Of a DNA stretch of 64,000 nucleotides, positions 36,856 through 49,131 are shown one piece after another. The stretch spans positions 57,502,690-57,566,689 of the forward strand of contig CM034236.1 of the NCBI GenBank assembly GCA_019916065.1. The letters are read 5' to 3'. Both the position numbers and the translations under genes were made by a program. A model generated the notes under the pieces. The model ran no database searches, was not told the DNA's origin, and worked only from the letters and a program-made list of their open reading frames with translations. Source of the DNA: Vitellaria paradoxa. Its lineage: Eukaryota; Streptophyta; Magnoliopsida; Ericales; Sapotaceae. Positions within the stretch are counted from its first letter, which is position 1; every line of letters starts with the position of its first letter.

Positions 36856-37215
36856 GAACTAAGTAAATATTGTATTTTTCATGTAATTGTTCTTATTTAT
36901 TTGTTTCTCAATATTTGTTTGTGTTACTAAGGTGATTCTGATATCGCATAACAAAACCATTAGAAGTAAAGGCAGGTGCAAGAACCGGATACCCGATTGA
37001 TCCGTAATAAAGAAGAAGAAGAAGATAGATATTGATGTAAATTGGAAACTCAAAAGTTCAACTAGAAGCCCAAACACAAAGTGGGTGGTGATGAAACCCC
37101 CATAGTACACAAAAACACCGGAAGAACAAGTTACCTTGCAAGGAAATACACAAGTAAGAGAGTGAGAGACGCACACATGCATATTTGAGACACAGTTTGC
37201 ATATCAAATATAAGT
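36856..37215. other. 3' flank of the unknown membrane gene, no separate gene seen
   Basis: The minus-strand frame at 36859-37182 has no recognisable domain and is probably chance. It may include the 3' UTR of the gene ending at 37216. Confidence 0.4.
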
Positions 37216-40200
37216 TTAACGGCTTCGATGTTTAATTTCACGTGCCAAAGCCACACAATCAGGAGTTTGAGTCACATAATAATGAAGATCAGTGGTGACG
37301 ATCACTGGATATCCCCCGGAGGTAAGAAAAGCTTCGACAAACCAGGAAGCAAACATCCCAATGGCAACAGCAGCACCGATACCCGTGACTAGGCCTGCCA
37401 TAAAGGCGCAGAAAGCTGACTCGGTCAGCGCCTCTGCCGCCGCAACCCCAAGAGCTTGTCCTAGCAATGCGCCACCAACGGCTGCTCCGGTCTGTATGAT
37501 GTTGCTTACCGCGGTTTCCATCTTGTTCTCGGATGAGAATATATCCCACACCATTATGCTTGCTGTGAATACAAGGAATACAATTGCAGCACGTCCTACG
37601 ACCTTTGATACTAGATTCATCAAAGAGCTTTCATGTCCAGCTGCCTCAGCGATACTGTGAAGGACCTGTGCAAAATAAATAGCGCAATTAAACGTCAGTG
37701 AGTTAAAAGGTGTTATTTGATATATCTATTTTAGGTATGTCTTTTATTTTATGTTTTTAAAAATAAAAAAATAGTTAAAAATATATTTGATTACTTAAAA
37801 TTTTTAAATTTATTTTAGAAAATAAAAGATGAGTTTATATATAAAATACAAAATAATTAAAAGTCATTTTAAATCTTTTTAACCAAAAATAAGAAGAATC
37901 TTAAAATACTAAAAATAAATAAATAAATAAATAATATTAAACCAAATGTATTTTTTATTTTCTGTGTTTTAAAATTTTTTAAATATAAAATATATAAAAT
38001 AAAAAATAGAATATAAAAATACAAACTAAATATTACCTAAATTATTCAATTAAGGTGTCTTAAGCTTGGTAATTATAATTTCAGAAGCTACCAGGCATAA
38101 TTTATTAGAAAGATTGTCTTGCAATCCATTTGTCTATATATGGGTTTTGCTAGCCTGTTTATTTGCTGAAAATTTACTGTTGTCTACGCACTCTTTGGAG
38201 ACAAAATATCGTTAATTCTCGTTGGCAGCTCATTGAAATTAATGGGGTACAAGTTAAAAAATCATACTCGAGCCTAAAACCAAATACTAGATTGAGTTTG
38301 AAAAAACATTATTTTTTTAATTAATTATTAATTAACTATTAAAAAATTATTTTTTTGAAAAAAGAAAAAATTTTATTTTTTAATAATTAATTTTTTAATT
38401 TTTAATTAATTTAATATTTTTGTCCTTCAAAATTTGAAAAAAATATAAGGAAACAATTTTGATCATTTAAAAAAAAGTTAAAAAATTAATAATTGGTGAT
38501 GGTGTTATCAACCTTCTCTCCCCCCTTTTTTTTCCCTCCCAAAATGTGACCAAAATTCACCTTAAATTGAGTGTGGTTTGTGACTCAGTGGTTAAGAGTC
38601 TTTCTTACCCACTTATGACTCGAGTTCGATCCTTCCCCCTCCTCCCTTATTAAAAAAAAAAAAAAAACTTTACTTTTCAAAAAAAAAAAAAATTCACCCT
38701 AAATTAGTGGCTGGCAACCGTCGGAGTTGTGGGGCCATGCCTCCAGCCAGGCTGATATTAACAATTGGTGAGGTCAAATTTGGTCCAGAAAAATGTATAC
38801 ACACGTTTAATCATTAAAGATGTTAGCCAAACTAATATATATGTATATATATAATCAAGAAAGCAATAAAGGATATTTAATTACCTGTATTTTCTCTTTA
38901 TCACTCAAATTCTGGTATGGCCCTTTGAATTTGAGTTTTGCAGCGTACCTGCATTCAGGAGAGAATCAAAGGAATCCGAAAGGGAAAATAAAATGTTGGA
39001 GATGTCCTGATCCTTGTGGCCAAAGTATTTCATTCTTTTTAGTGCAAAGAAGGCTTCAAATTGAACTCTATCCATTTCTTTAACCAACAGATCGAATGTA
39101 TTACTCACCCAAAAAAAAAAAAAAAAAAAAATTGAATGTATTAATTTATAAAACAATTCTAAAATTTAAAAAATTTTTAAATTTTTTATATCACTATAAG
39201 AATTAAGAGGTTACAATTTTATCAAAGTTTACTAACTTTTTTGTTACTCTAAACGTCATGGGTGAACTCAGTCCTAGGTTATAACCTGCGTAACTTAGCC
39301 CAAATTTTTTTAATTAATTTTTTTTTTAAATTTAAATCAGCTCTTAAATTTTTGTAATTTAACTCATTTTATTTTTAAATTCTTTATTCAACTTAATTTT
39401 TTTTATTTCAATCTCCTTCATCTTTTAACTTTTTGTTCAATTAGGCCCGTTTGACATAAAAAAAAAAAATCACAAAAAATTACCAAAAGTTACAACTTTG
39501 TGCGTTTGGTAAGACAACAATTTTTACCACTTTTCTACTCTGTTACAATAATTTATCACATCATGATTTTACCAAACACATAAAAAGTTGCTAAAAATGT
39601 TAAAAATTGCTAAAATTTTTACCAAAGACACAAAAAGTTACTAAAAATTACAAAAATTTTTACCAAACATCCAAAAATGTAAAAAGTTATTAAAAATTGT
39701 AATTATTTCACTAAACATATCAAAAATTGTAACTAGTAAATTTTAAATAAAAAATATTAAAAATTACTAAAATTTTGACCTTCAAACGCCCCTTCGACGA
39801 GAACCCAGCTAACCAAAAAGAACCCGAAAAAGTAGATGTATGCATACTTGGTTAATAGTTGCTGATAAGTGGTCCCACTCTGGTGCAACATTCTTGAGAA
39901 GGCTCGGGATAGAGGACTTTGCATCGTCCTGTGAAACTCAAACATAAAGTTCTTGAATGCGACTGCGCTTTCCGCCAGCTGTTCTGCCGCCGCTACATCC
40001 GCGCTGTCAAATGTGCGCAGGCACTTCATCGCGTCATCGGCGTAGTCCTTAATTTTCGTGATATAGCTCATTCGTATTTTGTAGTTGCGGAACCCTTGGA
40101 GTGCAGATTTGACGCCCATTTCGAGATAAGAATAGATCTCGTGGGCAATATGAGTCTTCACCTTGTCGGCCGGAAACTCACGCTTCAGTTGATCGCCGGA

Positions 40201-40368
40201 TTGGAGGAGAGCCAACCCGGCTTCGTAGTTATCCTTGCAATCCCTCAGGTACGCTGCTCGATCTGGTTCCGACTTGAATTGGATGTTTCTTATGGCCTCC
40301 ACTTCTTTGTGGTAAATCACTTTGGCGAGAGTCCGCAGCTGTTCAGCATCAAGAAGAACAACAGCCAT
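37216..40368 (-). CDS. 344-residue membrane-associated protein of unknown function, three exons
   Basis: Exons 40368-39848, 38948-38885 and 37665-37216 (all minus) join in frame. Donors are ACCAA|GTATG and ATACAG|GTAA; acceptors are TGCAG|GTACG and GCACAG|GTCC. Coding length is 1035 bases. Residues 1-195 are hydrophilic and probably helical (AEQLRTLAKVIYHKE, FRNYKIRMSYITKIKDYADD, SRAFSRMLHQSGTTYQQLL), without a signal peptide. Residues 219-238 form a hydrophobic segment (AAIVFLVFTASIMVWDIF). Residues 255-275 are a Gly/Ala stretch with stacked GxxxG spacings (G255, G259, G260, G264, G268). A second hydrophobic stretch spans about 280-306 (AFMAGLVTGIGAAVAIGMF). The tail is short and basic. The glycine zipper suggests helices packing in a membrane; topology and role are inference. 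I do not recognise the family. Intron 1 carries a MITE and intron 2 a SINE, yet frame and splice sites are intact. Confidence 0.85.
38569..38689 (+). mobile_element. Very short tRNA-derived SINE in intron 2
   Basis: A 121-bp insertion flanked by 16-bp duplications with one mismatch: AAATTCACCTTAAATT (38553-38568) and AAATTCACCCTAAATT (38690-38705). It carries an A-box-like GTGACTCAGTGGTTAAGAG and a B-box-like GAGTTCGATCC about 37 bp apart, then a C-rich stretch and a long A-rich tail with an internal CTTTACTTTTC. It is little more than a tRNA-like head plus tail. It lies antisense to the host gene. Confidence 0.85.
39444..39792. mobile_element. Tourist-like MITE in intron 1
   Basis: A 349-bp AT-rich element starts GGCCCGTTTGACAT after TTA and ends TTCAAACGCCCC before TTC. 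The ends are imperfect inverse copies, and TTA/TTC would be a mutated 3-bp PIF/Harbinger target duplication. The interior has several direct copies of an ACCAAACACAYAAAAAGTT-like segment. It ends about 55 bp inside the donor of intron 1 of the 344-residue gene. Confidence 0.6.
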
Positions 40369-40525
40369 ATTAGGAAACGGAGTTTTTTTCCGTTTGGTCC
40401 TTTTTTTGTTTTTTTTTTTTTTTGGGGGGGGGTTGGTTGGAGAAAGAAGGAAAGTGTAACGTGGACACAGTCAAGGCTTAGCAGGAATTTAAAAGTAGTT
40501 ATATTACACTCAAACCTGAGGTGGG

Positions 40526-40537
40526 TATTTATAGGCT
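40526..40537 (-). promoter_or_regulatory. TATA box of the 344-residue protein gene
   Basis: The minus strand reads CCTATAAATACCC about 160 bp upstream of the ATG at 40368, a canonical plant TATA box. The leader would be roughly 130 bp and includes a C/A-rich tract complementary to the T/G run at 40400-40435. Confidence 0.65.
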
Positions 40538-40639
40538 TAATTAGAACCTACCTTCATATATAACAGCAACGCTATATTCTATATAATACAACATATAATT
40601 TAATTTTACTTTAGATAATATAGTTACTTATCTTGTTTT

Positions 40640-42012
40640 TATTTTTTTTTTTTTTTTTTATCTCGGCTTATTTGCATTAGGCGCAGTTTAATGCACGTCT
40701 AGACGAGCTGTTGCCGGATGAGAGGGAGTCCGAGGAAGAGGAGGGACGAGATATTTTTCTCCATTGTCGGACGCGATGGTCATGGATACACGCTTACGTA
40801 GGGTGCAGGTATTCCACGCCGATCCGTCACACGAGCAGAGTCATCTTCTCAAGCCAGACGTCGTGACCAGGATTTGCTCCAGACCCTTCGAGCTGATATG
40901 GACGCATGAGAGGCATCACTTTGGGCCGAGATGATGGCTAAGATGGAGAGGTGCCTCTCTCAGAGTCAGAGCCATCCACCACCTCCTCCTCAAGTTAAAA
41001 ATTTTATTTTTCATTACTATTACTCATTAAAATTTTATAAATTTATTTATTCATGTCTTTTTATCATATTTTAATTTCGTTATTATTCCATTGTAGGACC
41101 CCGGACGATGGCGGATGGCCCTCTTGGACTGGATTAGGATGATTAGGATCCATTTGTATATATTTTGATCAGAATATTTAAATATATTTTAGTTTTTGTA
41201 TTTTGAACATTTACATATAATAAAATTTTGTTTTAATTGTAATCTAATTTGATATTGTGTTTGTATATATAATCATCAATTTAAAGCCATGTTTGTTTTT
41301 TTGATTAATTTTATGAAAAAATTCTTTAGTTCCATGTGCAAATTAATATAATATATATAATATAATTTAATATAAATATTTATACATAAATAATAAAATA
41401 TAATAGTTATTATAAATAATTAGCAACTATTAAATAAATAATTATTATAAATAAATAATAAATAATTATTAAATAGATAATTTAAATAATTCGATTCATA
41501 AAAAAATTTATTGAGATTTTATTATAATAAATTATTGAGATTTATAATTACATTCTATAAAAAAAATATAAAACTATGTATTAGCGACCACTTAAAGCCG
41601 TCGCTAATACACTAAAAAAGGGTAGCTAATTCCTTGGCGCCAGATGGCCTTGATTTTTCCCGGGTAAGTAATTGCGATCACTTGACAATATTAGCGACCG
41701 CTACAAGTAGTCGCTAATAGTTCACGCCACTTGGCGCCATCTGTAGGCATTTTCACAACAAAGAAACAGCGACCGCCAATGACTATTAGCGACCACTAAT
41801 AGCGGTCGCTAATGGGCTGACGTTTTTCCCCCAGCAGTCGCAAACGTCGTCGCAAAAAAGTTAGCAACTGCTTTGAAGGTCACTAATAGCGACGACCCAA
41901 ATGCGACTTGCTTGAGGCGGTTGCTAAGCCATCGCTAATACTTTTAGCGGCTGCTTTTTCCTTTTTAGCGACCGCTTGTGGCGGTCGCTAATACTGCCCT
42001 TTCCAATAGTAT
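40640..42012 (+). mobile_element. CACTA (En/Spm) transposon fragment
   Basis: The left part (about 40685-41000) is GC-rich and encodes, in two frames, a tail like those of plant CACTA-associated transposase proteins: LDELLPDERESEEEEGRD, then RDQDLLQTLRADMDA, a stop, and EMMAKMERCLSQSQSHPPPPP. A further coding-like patch (GGACGATGGCGGATGG) sits near 41101-41150 after a likely intron. From 41578 to 42000 come repeated imperfect palindromes of TTAGCGACCGCT and AGCGGTCGCTAA, the subterminal transposase-binding type. The right end, read inward on the minus strand, is TACTATTGGAAAGGGCAG, a degenerate CACTA terminus. The left terminus is missing and no working transposase is left. Confidence 0.7.
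41578..42000. repeat. Subterminal palindromic GCGACCGC repeats of the CACTA fragment
   Basis: At least six copies of a motif such as TATTAGCGACCGCTA or its inverse occur in about 420 bp, often as back-to-back pairs (for example 41783-41812 and 41968-41991). This density is typical of CACTA subterminal regions, where the element's own protein binds. Confidence 0.85.
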
Positions 42013-43313
42013 ATAATATGTCACCCTTAGGCATCTACTCATTCGTAGATCACTAGCTTACTGGAATCAATAATCAATCCCGTGCGAGTTTCGGGACTTT
42101 CAACCTTTAGGTACGTATACCCAATATTTTCAGTACCCTCAATCCAAATAAAACAGCAAAAAAAAAAAAAAAAATTTAATCTTCTTTTTAAAACCATATT
42201 AAATAAATTTACCTTTCATTCCAAAATTTAAACCTAACTATTTATTAATTTACCAGCATAATAAATAACACACTTTAAACAAATTAAGCAAAATTTATTG
42301 CAGGTAACCGCCGCATTACGCATATGTACATGTGTATCGATTCAATGCCTCAACGCCATGTCAATCACGTCATGCTTCAAATATCACTCACGTCTAGCAC
42401 TTTTAAAGTAAAGAAAATAAAGAGAAAAAATATTTTATTTTATTATTTTCTGTTTTTACATTAAATTGCAGAATCACATGGGCTAATATATATTCATTTA
42501 TACATATATATATATATATATGTATGTATAAAGTCAACTTGATGGGATTTAGTTCAAGAATCTGGAACCAGTAGGTTAATCTATTTATATAATATACTTA
42601 TAACTATATATATATATATATATGAATAAAAGAAAAAGACAAATTCACATCCAAATCAATTTGGAAGCCACATTCAATTGTGTGTGTATATATATATATA
42701 TATATATGTATACAGTAATTAAAAGAAACGAATTCACACCTAGTTTAATCAAGAAACCGCATTCACATAAATATATGTAAATATATACAATTTATCAAAC
42801 AAGCAAGGTTTCGTCTGAGGAGTAATTCGATTGTTAAACCTTAAATATATATATATACATATATATACATAAGAGAGTTAAAGGCCTACCCCTTACCTTT
42901 CTTTCGGTAAATTGAAGAAGCAGCAACTCACAATTCTAAGGAAATAGTGTAGTGTAGTCAAGAAGCACAACGCAATCCACAATTTTCAGGTCGTCGCAAT
43001 ATTATTAGGGTTTTCCCTGTTCTCTCTCTCTCTCTAAGGGTATTTAATATAAAAAAAATTATAGCATTATATATATATATATATATAATAGCAAAATTTT
43101 AACTTAACCAATTTAATTATTTACCTACTCCCCATAGGTTTAGGAAAATTACACCATCCTCTCTAAAATTAAAATTCTTTTCAAATATAACCAAAAATAA
43201 ATATTTTTTTATAAAAATTCAAAAATTTAAAATATTAAATTTAAATAGCAAATTAAATTTATCAAGTAAAAATTTATAAATTAAATTAAATTATAAAAGA
43301 AATCTAGGTTATT
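42013..43313 (-). repeat. Y-family LTR, partial copy
   Basis: The segment 42017-43313 parallels 58088-59206. Both start near CCTTAGGCATCTACTC, pass through CGCGAGTTTCGGGACTTT-like sequence and end GTTATTACA. The outer end TGTCAAGCATCGG seen at 52866 is missing here, where the CACTA fragment abuts. Several TA microsatellites are embedded (42506-42530, 42608-42626, 42690-42709, 43068-43086). Confidence 0.75.
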
Positions 43314-43990
43314 ACACCAATAATCTTCTTTTGTCTTTTTGACTATCTAACCACATAATTTAAGAGATGTATTGGGGGAGATGTATAGAGGTGGCATGAT
43401 CCAAAAATCATGCTTTACTTTTTTGACTAATAAACCAAATAATGTAAAAAAAGTATTGAAGGATGGATGAAGATGGGTGGCATGATCCGGGAATCATGCT
43501 AACTTTTTGACTAATTAAATAAATTATTTAAAAGAAGCCTTAAAGTCTTTAGTGTTTTAGTGTAGGGTCTTCTTTTTTTGACTAATTTACCAAATAATTT
43601 GAGAGATGTGAAAGATGTATGGAAGAATGGATAGAAGAAAATGAAATTTGCCAGGAGATGATTTAGAGTTACTATTAATGAGTCAATTCAGTGAATGATA
43701 AAGTGAGTTGAAGTGAGTTGAGGTGAGTCAAAGAAAGGGTTGACCCATGGGTTAATGGGCTTGAGTTAAACCAAATGGGTAATTGGGCTAGGAATTGTTT
43801 GAATAAAAGTTTAGAAATTTTACATTAAACTCCTACATAAGAGACATTAAATCCGAAAATCTTTCCAACTAATTTTTATCATTCCAAAAATTTTCAAATC
43901 CTCAATTTTCTAGATTTTTATATAATAAATATTACCATCACACTTAAGCAAAAATTAATTAAGAGAAAGAAAATTCAAGTTATTATATGA
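43314..43990 (-). repeat. Z-family LTR, partial copy
   Basis: Read on the minus strand from 43990, this matches the start of the Z LTR at 53625 onward. Shared parts include TTAAGTGTGRTGGT, ATTTTCGGATTTAAT, CCCAATTACC, TCAACCCTTTC and TTAGATAGTCAAAAAG. It stops abruptly at the Y-family end, so Y appears to have inserted into this Z copy and the far side is lost. Confidence 0.75.
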
Positions 43991-45297
43991 GCCATCGCAA
44001 CTCTTTAGCTTCTCTCTCATTTGAATAATCAATTTGGATCATGTCATTTATATGACAATAATAAAAGAAAATGGGAGAAAAATTTATAGAAAAATTAAAT
44101 TTTGATAAAATTATTTTTTACGGTGAACCCAAATTTTAGAATAAAAAAGTACTTTAAAAATTTTAAATCTAAAACTGATGAACTTCTATAGTTCATCTTA
44201 AAAAAAAAAAAAAAAAAATCCTTCAACGCTTAGCTTTTGTAATAACTCTATTGCCTCGATTTTTACTCTTTCAGTCGACTTTTTTCTATCTTTTTATACT
44301 TCACTAGCAAAAGTCTCGCACCTTCATGTATTTCTAATATAACTAAGTTTTTCTTTCAAAATTGAGCATAAATAATATTTACAACTACTTATCATTGTTG
44401 TTGTTAGAAGTATTTGATAAACTGTTAGTGGTGTGTATATGTTGTACCTTTCTATTTTTTGTTTAGAGTATTTACACGTGTCACGCTTTTTTTTTTTTTT
44501 AAGTTTATAATGAATTGTTTTATTATAAATTAGGATTTTTATTATTTTTTATTTTTTTTAATGTTTAAAAATTACATATTTGTTTTATTAAATGTTGTTT
44601 TATATTTTGTATATGATAATATCTTATTTATCATAAAGTTATATAGGTTAAAAAACTCACAAAAAAATCACGACATTTTATATTTAACAACTATCCATAA
44701 GGGATTACTGATGAGTTGAGAGTTGTTCACTATTAAAATTATTAAATTATTATTGTGTCCAGTGACTACTTCGAATATCTCATTTCAAGTTACTTAATCA
44801 AATGATCACCTTGATATTGCACTAACTTTTGTTCTATTTTACACACATCTTCTTCAAATGCTACGTGCTAGACTAATGTACTTTTACAAGTCTCAACATT
44901 TTTTAGATTTTTTGTATTTTTTATATTTTTAAAAATCATTATGTCTCACTTTTTATGTGTTATAATTTTTTAATTATTTTTAAATTTCTGTGAGTAAATT
45001 TATAATGAGTCATTTTTACTATTATTATGAGTAACTTGGTTATTTCTTAAACAAATTAACTAATTTATGTTTTTATTGACAAATTAAAAGATTTTTTATT
45101 TATTATTATTATTTTTATTTAAAAAAATAAGTCAACAACTTAAATATAAAGGCAACCTGCGAAAGAATTATCCAACAGCCAACGGCCCAACAGATAAGGG
45201 AGCTGAAGTTGCTTGAATTTCACTATCATCTGCCGAAAAGAGAGAGAGCCACTTTCTGACGTGGTGGAATATCGAGATATCTCACGTAGTGTTAATA
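43991..45297. other. AT-rich intergenic sequence, no gene seen
   Basis: No coding frame. A GC-richer patch at 45155-45290 (AACAGCCAACGGCCCAACAG and following) has no readable protein of use. Confidence 0.45.
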
Positions 45298-45945
45298 CTA
45301 TCCTTTGAATTTGTTGGCTTCATTTATGTACAATACATATTTTTTTAATTGTAATTATCAATTTATGTATCTTTAAAGTTAATAAATTTTACATTAAATT
45401 TAATTAAATTATAAGAGATATTAATTTAGATTAATAGACATGATTCTTTAATAAAAAATGTAGCTAAATTTTGTTTACGAATTAACTCAAATAGTTGAAT
45501 TTAAATTTTTTTTTATTGCTATTCATAAATCATAAATAAAATTTTACCTAAAAAAGGTGTCCTTTATTTCTCTAATTTAATGGGGAATAAATACATATTT
45601 TATTAAAATATTATTTTTATTACTTTAATGTTGTAATGATAATTTAATATAAGATTGTCAATAATTTTAAAATTTATTAAGTTGAAGATGTAATAATTTA
45701 AATATAAATTTTTTATTATAAAATATAATTTTTCAAATATTTTTAAGTCGCATTTATATTTATGAATTTTAAATAATAAACTTAAAAAACTTTCATGTAT
45801 ATTAATCTAAGTTAATATCTCTTATAATTTAATTAGATTTCATATAAAATTTATTAATTTAAAAGTACATAAATTAACAATTACAATCAATTAAAAAAAA
45901 AAAAGAGTATTGTGCATAAATGAGATAAATAGATTCAAAGGATAG
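45298..45945. mobile_element. Foldback element with ~150-bp inverted arms
   Basis: The left arm (45298-45446) begins CTATCCTTTGAAT; the right arm (45797-45945) is its imperfect inverse, ending ATTCAAAGGATAG. Shared parts include TCATTTATGYACAATAC and TTAAATTATAAGAGATATTAA. About 350 bp of AT-rich non-coding sequence separates the arms. Long terminal inverted repeats without coding sequence fit a Mutator-like or foldback MITE. I could not find a matching 8-10 bp target duplication. Confidence 0.7.
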
Positions 45946-48459
45946 CCTTAGGGCTACGAAGCTTGAGATTTAACTGTATTACAAGTGCTGCTACCTTTCT
46001 CTTTAGCAGATGAGATTTAAATTCATAGACCTGAATTTTAAAAGCAATTTCAGCACCTCTGTCTACAGTTAGCATATGCCTAATAAGTCCCACATGAAGT
46101 GGGTTCCCCAAAAAAACCCATGTAACTTGTATTTGTGTATGAGAGAGAGATACCTTTGAAGTTCACACATGTAATAAATTTGTGAGTTTATTTCATCTAT
46201 ACTCTTATAGTTTTGATCTCATACACTTAGATTCCACATGTTTCATAAATACGTACATAAATCCTATGAGATTTGTATTATGTTTAGTTAGACGCCTTTT
46301 ATTAGATTTTTCATCCAAAAATTAACTTTTGACAAATTCAACGCTCTAAAATTACCTTTATATCATTACTATTAATATAAAAAAATACATAAAAAATCGA
46401 GAATAAGGTTCTTCCACTATTATTTGATGCTAATAGAAAGAATGTGGAAGAAAAGGAAAAACTAAATATTTCTTTCTTTCAAGTTTAGTATATTAGATTA
46501 TTAATAGAAAAAATAAGGATAATTTATATATATGTATAATTACTAATTTATATATAATATAAATTTAAAATGTTAATATGAAGTGTAATAATTTAAGTAC
46601 TAAGATAGAAAGGTTCAAAAAAAATTTAACAAATTAATTATAATATAATTTTTATTATCATATCTAATTTATTAGATTACTAATATAAAAAATAAATGAT
46701 AATTTATATATATAAATGTATAATAACTAATTTATATATAATATAAATTTAAAATATTAATGCGAAGCGTAATAATTTAAAGTATTGATTTAGAAAAAGT
46801 TTACCAACAAATTTAGTAAATTAATTATAACGTAATTTTATATGAAAAATATGTACCATATTATAATATAAATACTTTTTTATTAGTACCAAGTAAACAT
46901 TTGGCACAAGGTAAAAATTTTAGGAGTAAAAGATCAGGAGAGTAATTGCCATCCCAATAACAGTTAATGGGGTGACAAGTTCATGATACTTAACTTTAGA
47001 TTAAGAAAGTAAATATTACCGATAATAATTATATTACGTTTGAAATATTAAAATTTTTAAAAGAATAAAAGTTAATTATGTTTAGAATGAAGATAAATTG
47101 ACTAAGGGAGTAAAAGTTAATATTTAATTTTTGTAAATTATTACAATAAAATAAATCATCATAATAATTTTTGCTTAATAATAATTAATTTTAATAAAAT
47201 ATATATTATTAAAATATATATTTCAATAAAATATCAATTCTAAAAATAATTTTATCATAGATTAATATTTCAGTAGTAATTATTTATAATATTGAATTAT
47301 TATTTGTTAAAAAGTTTTTATATTGATAAAATAATTTAATAAAACAACTAATTTTATTTAAATAAATTATTAATTTTTAATACAATACATAATCTAGTAA
47401 ATTGTTATTTACAAGATAAAATTTTTATTTAACAAAAGATCTTTATAAATAATTATTATTTTTTAAAAATTATTATAATTTTAGAAAATAAATAATTTAG
47501 TCGTAAATCAATATTTTAATAGTTTTAATTTAATAAAATAAAATAAATCATTTTAGTAATAAATTATTATTTATCAAATACTATTTTGACAAAACCATTT
47601 AATAATTAATTAATTTATATTTGATTAAATAATTTTTTAATAATATTTATTATAATTATTTATAGAATTGTATAAGGTTTATAGTGTTGTAAAAAAATAT
47701 TTTAAGGGGTAATGAAAAAAATGATAAATTTTTCCATTACTTCCTGTTAGTGAACCCCAAATAACAATTTTCCTTCTATATAGAGGTAATCATTCCTTTC
47801 TCTTCCAAACTAAAATAATGGAAAATAATGGAAGACAAAAATTATTTTAGTGAAATTTATCTTCAGTTATCCCCTCAAAACAAACACGTCTTTAATTATT
47901 TAAAAATAATTTTATATCATTTAATTGGTCAAACTTAATTTTTAAATAAAAAATTTAACAGAAAGAATTTGAGTAAATTAAATTTTAAGAGGTTTAGATG
48001 TACTTTTATAAAATTTATAAGATCTGTGTGTATAAAATCAAAATGACAAGAGGTGTTAGTAAAATAAACCTTAAGTGCCTCCTTCAGGTGAAGCTAGGTA
48101 GCGTTCTCCTATGAATTCTCACGTTTCTCACGTAATAATTAATGTATTGGTTTGCTGGGTTTGGTTTCCCATCTGTCAAAAATGTATGGGTTATAACACT
48201 TCTCCTAAAAATTTTCACAATTAGGAACTGTTTCGCTTGTCAATTTTTATTAAAAAAATTAATTTTTTTAATTTTTTCTAATTTTCTCTCTCAAATACAT
48301 TTCAATTGTTATAAATTTTTTTCCAACTTTTAACTATCTTGTTCTAACTTGTATTAACTTTCTCTATTATTCTTTATTTTTTACTAATTTTTTCTAATTA
48401 TTTTTAACTTTTATTAATTTTTTTTAATTTTGTCTAACATCAAATGGGGATCAAATTTA
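45946..48459. other. AT-rich gene-free stretch with a ~180-bp tandem duplication
   Basis: No gene seen. At about 46490-46850 a ~180-bp unit containing GATAATTTATATATAT, TAATTTATATATAATATAAA and GAAGYGTAATAATTTAA is present twice (offsets 46518 and 46698). The rest is almost pure A+T. Confidence 0.55.
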
Positions 48460-48787
48460 GGTTGCGTTTGGAACCAATCATACTAAAAAAATTTAAAAGA
48501 ATTTTAAAAGTTTCCATTTTTTTAAACTTAAAAAAATTTTAACTTTTTTTTAAAAATTTTGTCAAAATTCGTTAGAACGCATGAAAAAAATTGTACTGAC
48601 ATATGTACCAAAAAGTTTTATAAAATTCTAAAATTTTAAGATTATTCACTAATTTTTACCACATGTCATTTTATATCAAATTAAACACAATCATCCAACC
48701 ATCATTTCAAAATAATTTTTTACACTTCAAATTCTCAAAAATTTTACTTTTGATTTTTTTTTTTTTGTTGGGGCTCTAAACGCAGCC
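48460..48787. mobile_element. Tourist-like (PIF/Harbinger) MITE
   Basis: A 328-bp non-coding element flanked by the 3-bp duplication TTA (48457-48459 and 48788-48790). Its ends are GGTTGCGTTTGGAACC and GGCTCTAAACGCAGCC, inverse copies matching at 13 of 16 positions. Both the TTA target and the GG...GTTTGG terminus are PIF/Harbinger features. Confidence 0.85.
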
Positions 48788-49131
48788 TTAATTTTAGCTT
48801 AGTAATCCATTAAATTTTAATTTAATAATTCAGATTTAAGTAGTCACTTAGCTTCAAAGATTGCATTGAAAAAATCTATTGCAAGGGTTACATTGAAAAA
48901 TAGAAGGTTTATATTTATTTGCACTTTAATGACATGTAACTTTTTACATTTTGTATTGATTGTGTTTCAATTAAATTTTTATAACTTTTTTATTTTAAAA
49001 ATAATTTTAATTAAATTGAATTGAAATTATTGGATTAAATATAAACCCTTCATTTTACACTGCAGCTTCCTACAATAAATTTTTTCACTGTAACTCCGTA
49101 ACCTATAGTCACCCATCAAACATTAATTTTA

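Noticed and set aside
38569..38640. Possible tRNA gene
   Set aside because: It has A- and B-box-like motifs but no foldable acceptor stem, and it is bounded by target duplications and an A-rich tail, so it was called a SINE.
39919..40563. 214-codon plus-strand frame
   Set aside because: It is antisense to exon 1 and the promoter of the 344-residue gene, which has conserved splice sites; this frame ends in a translated T/G run.
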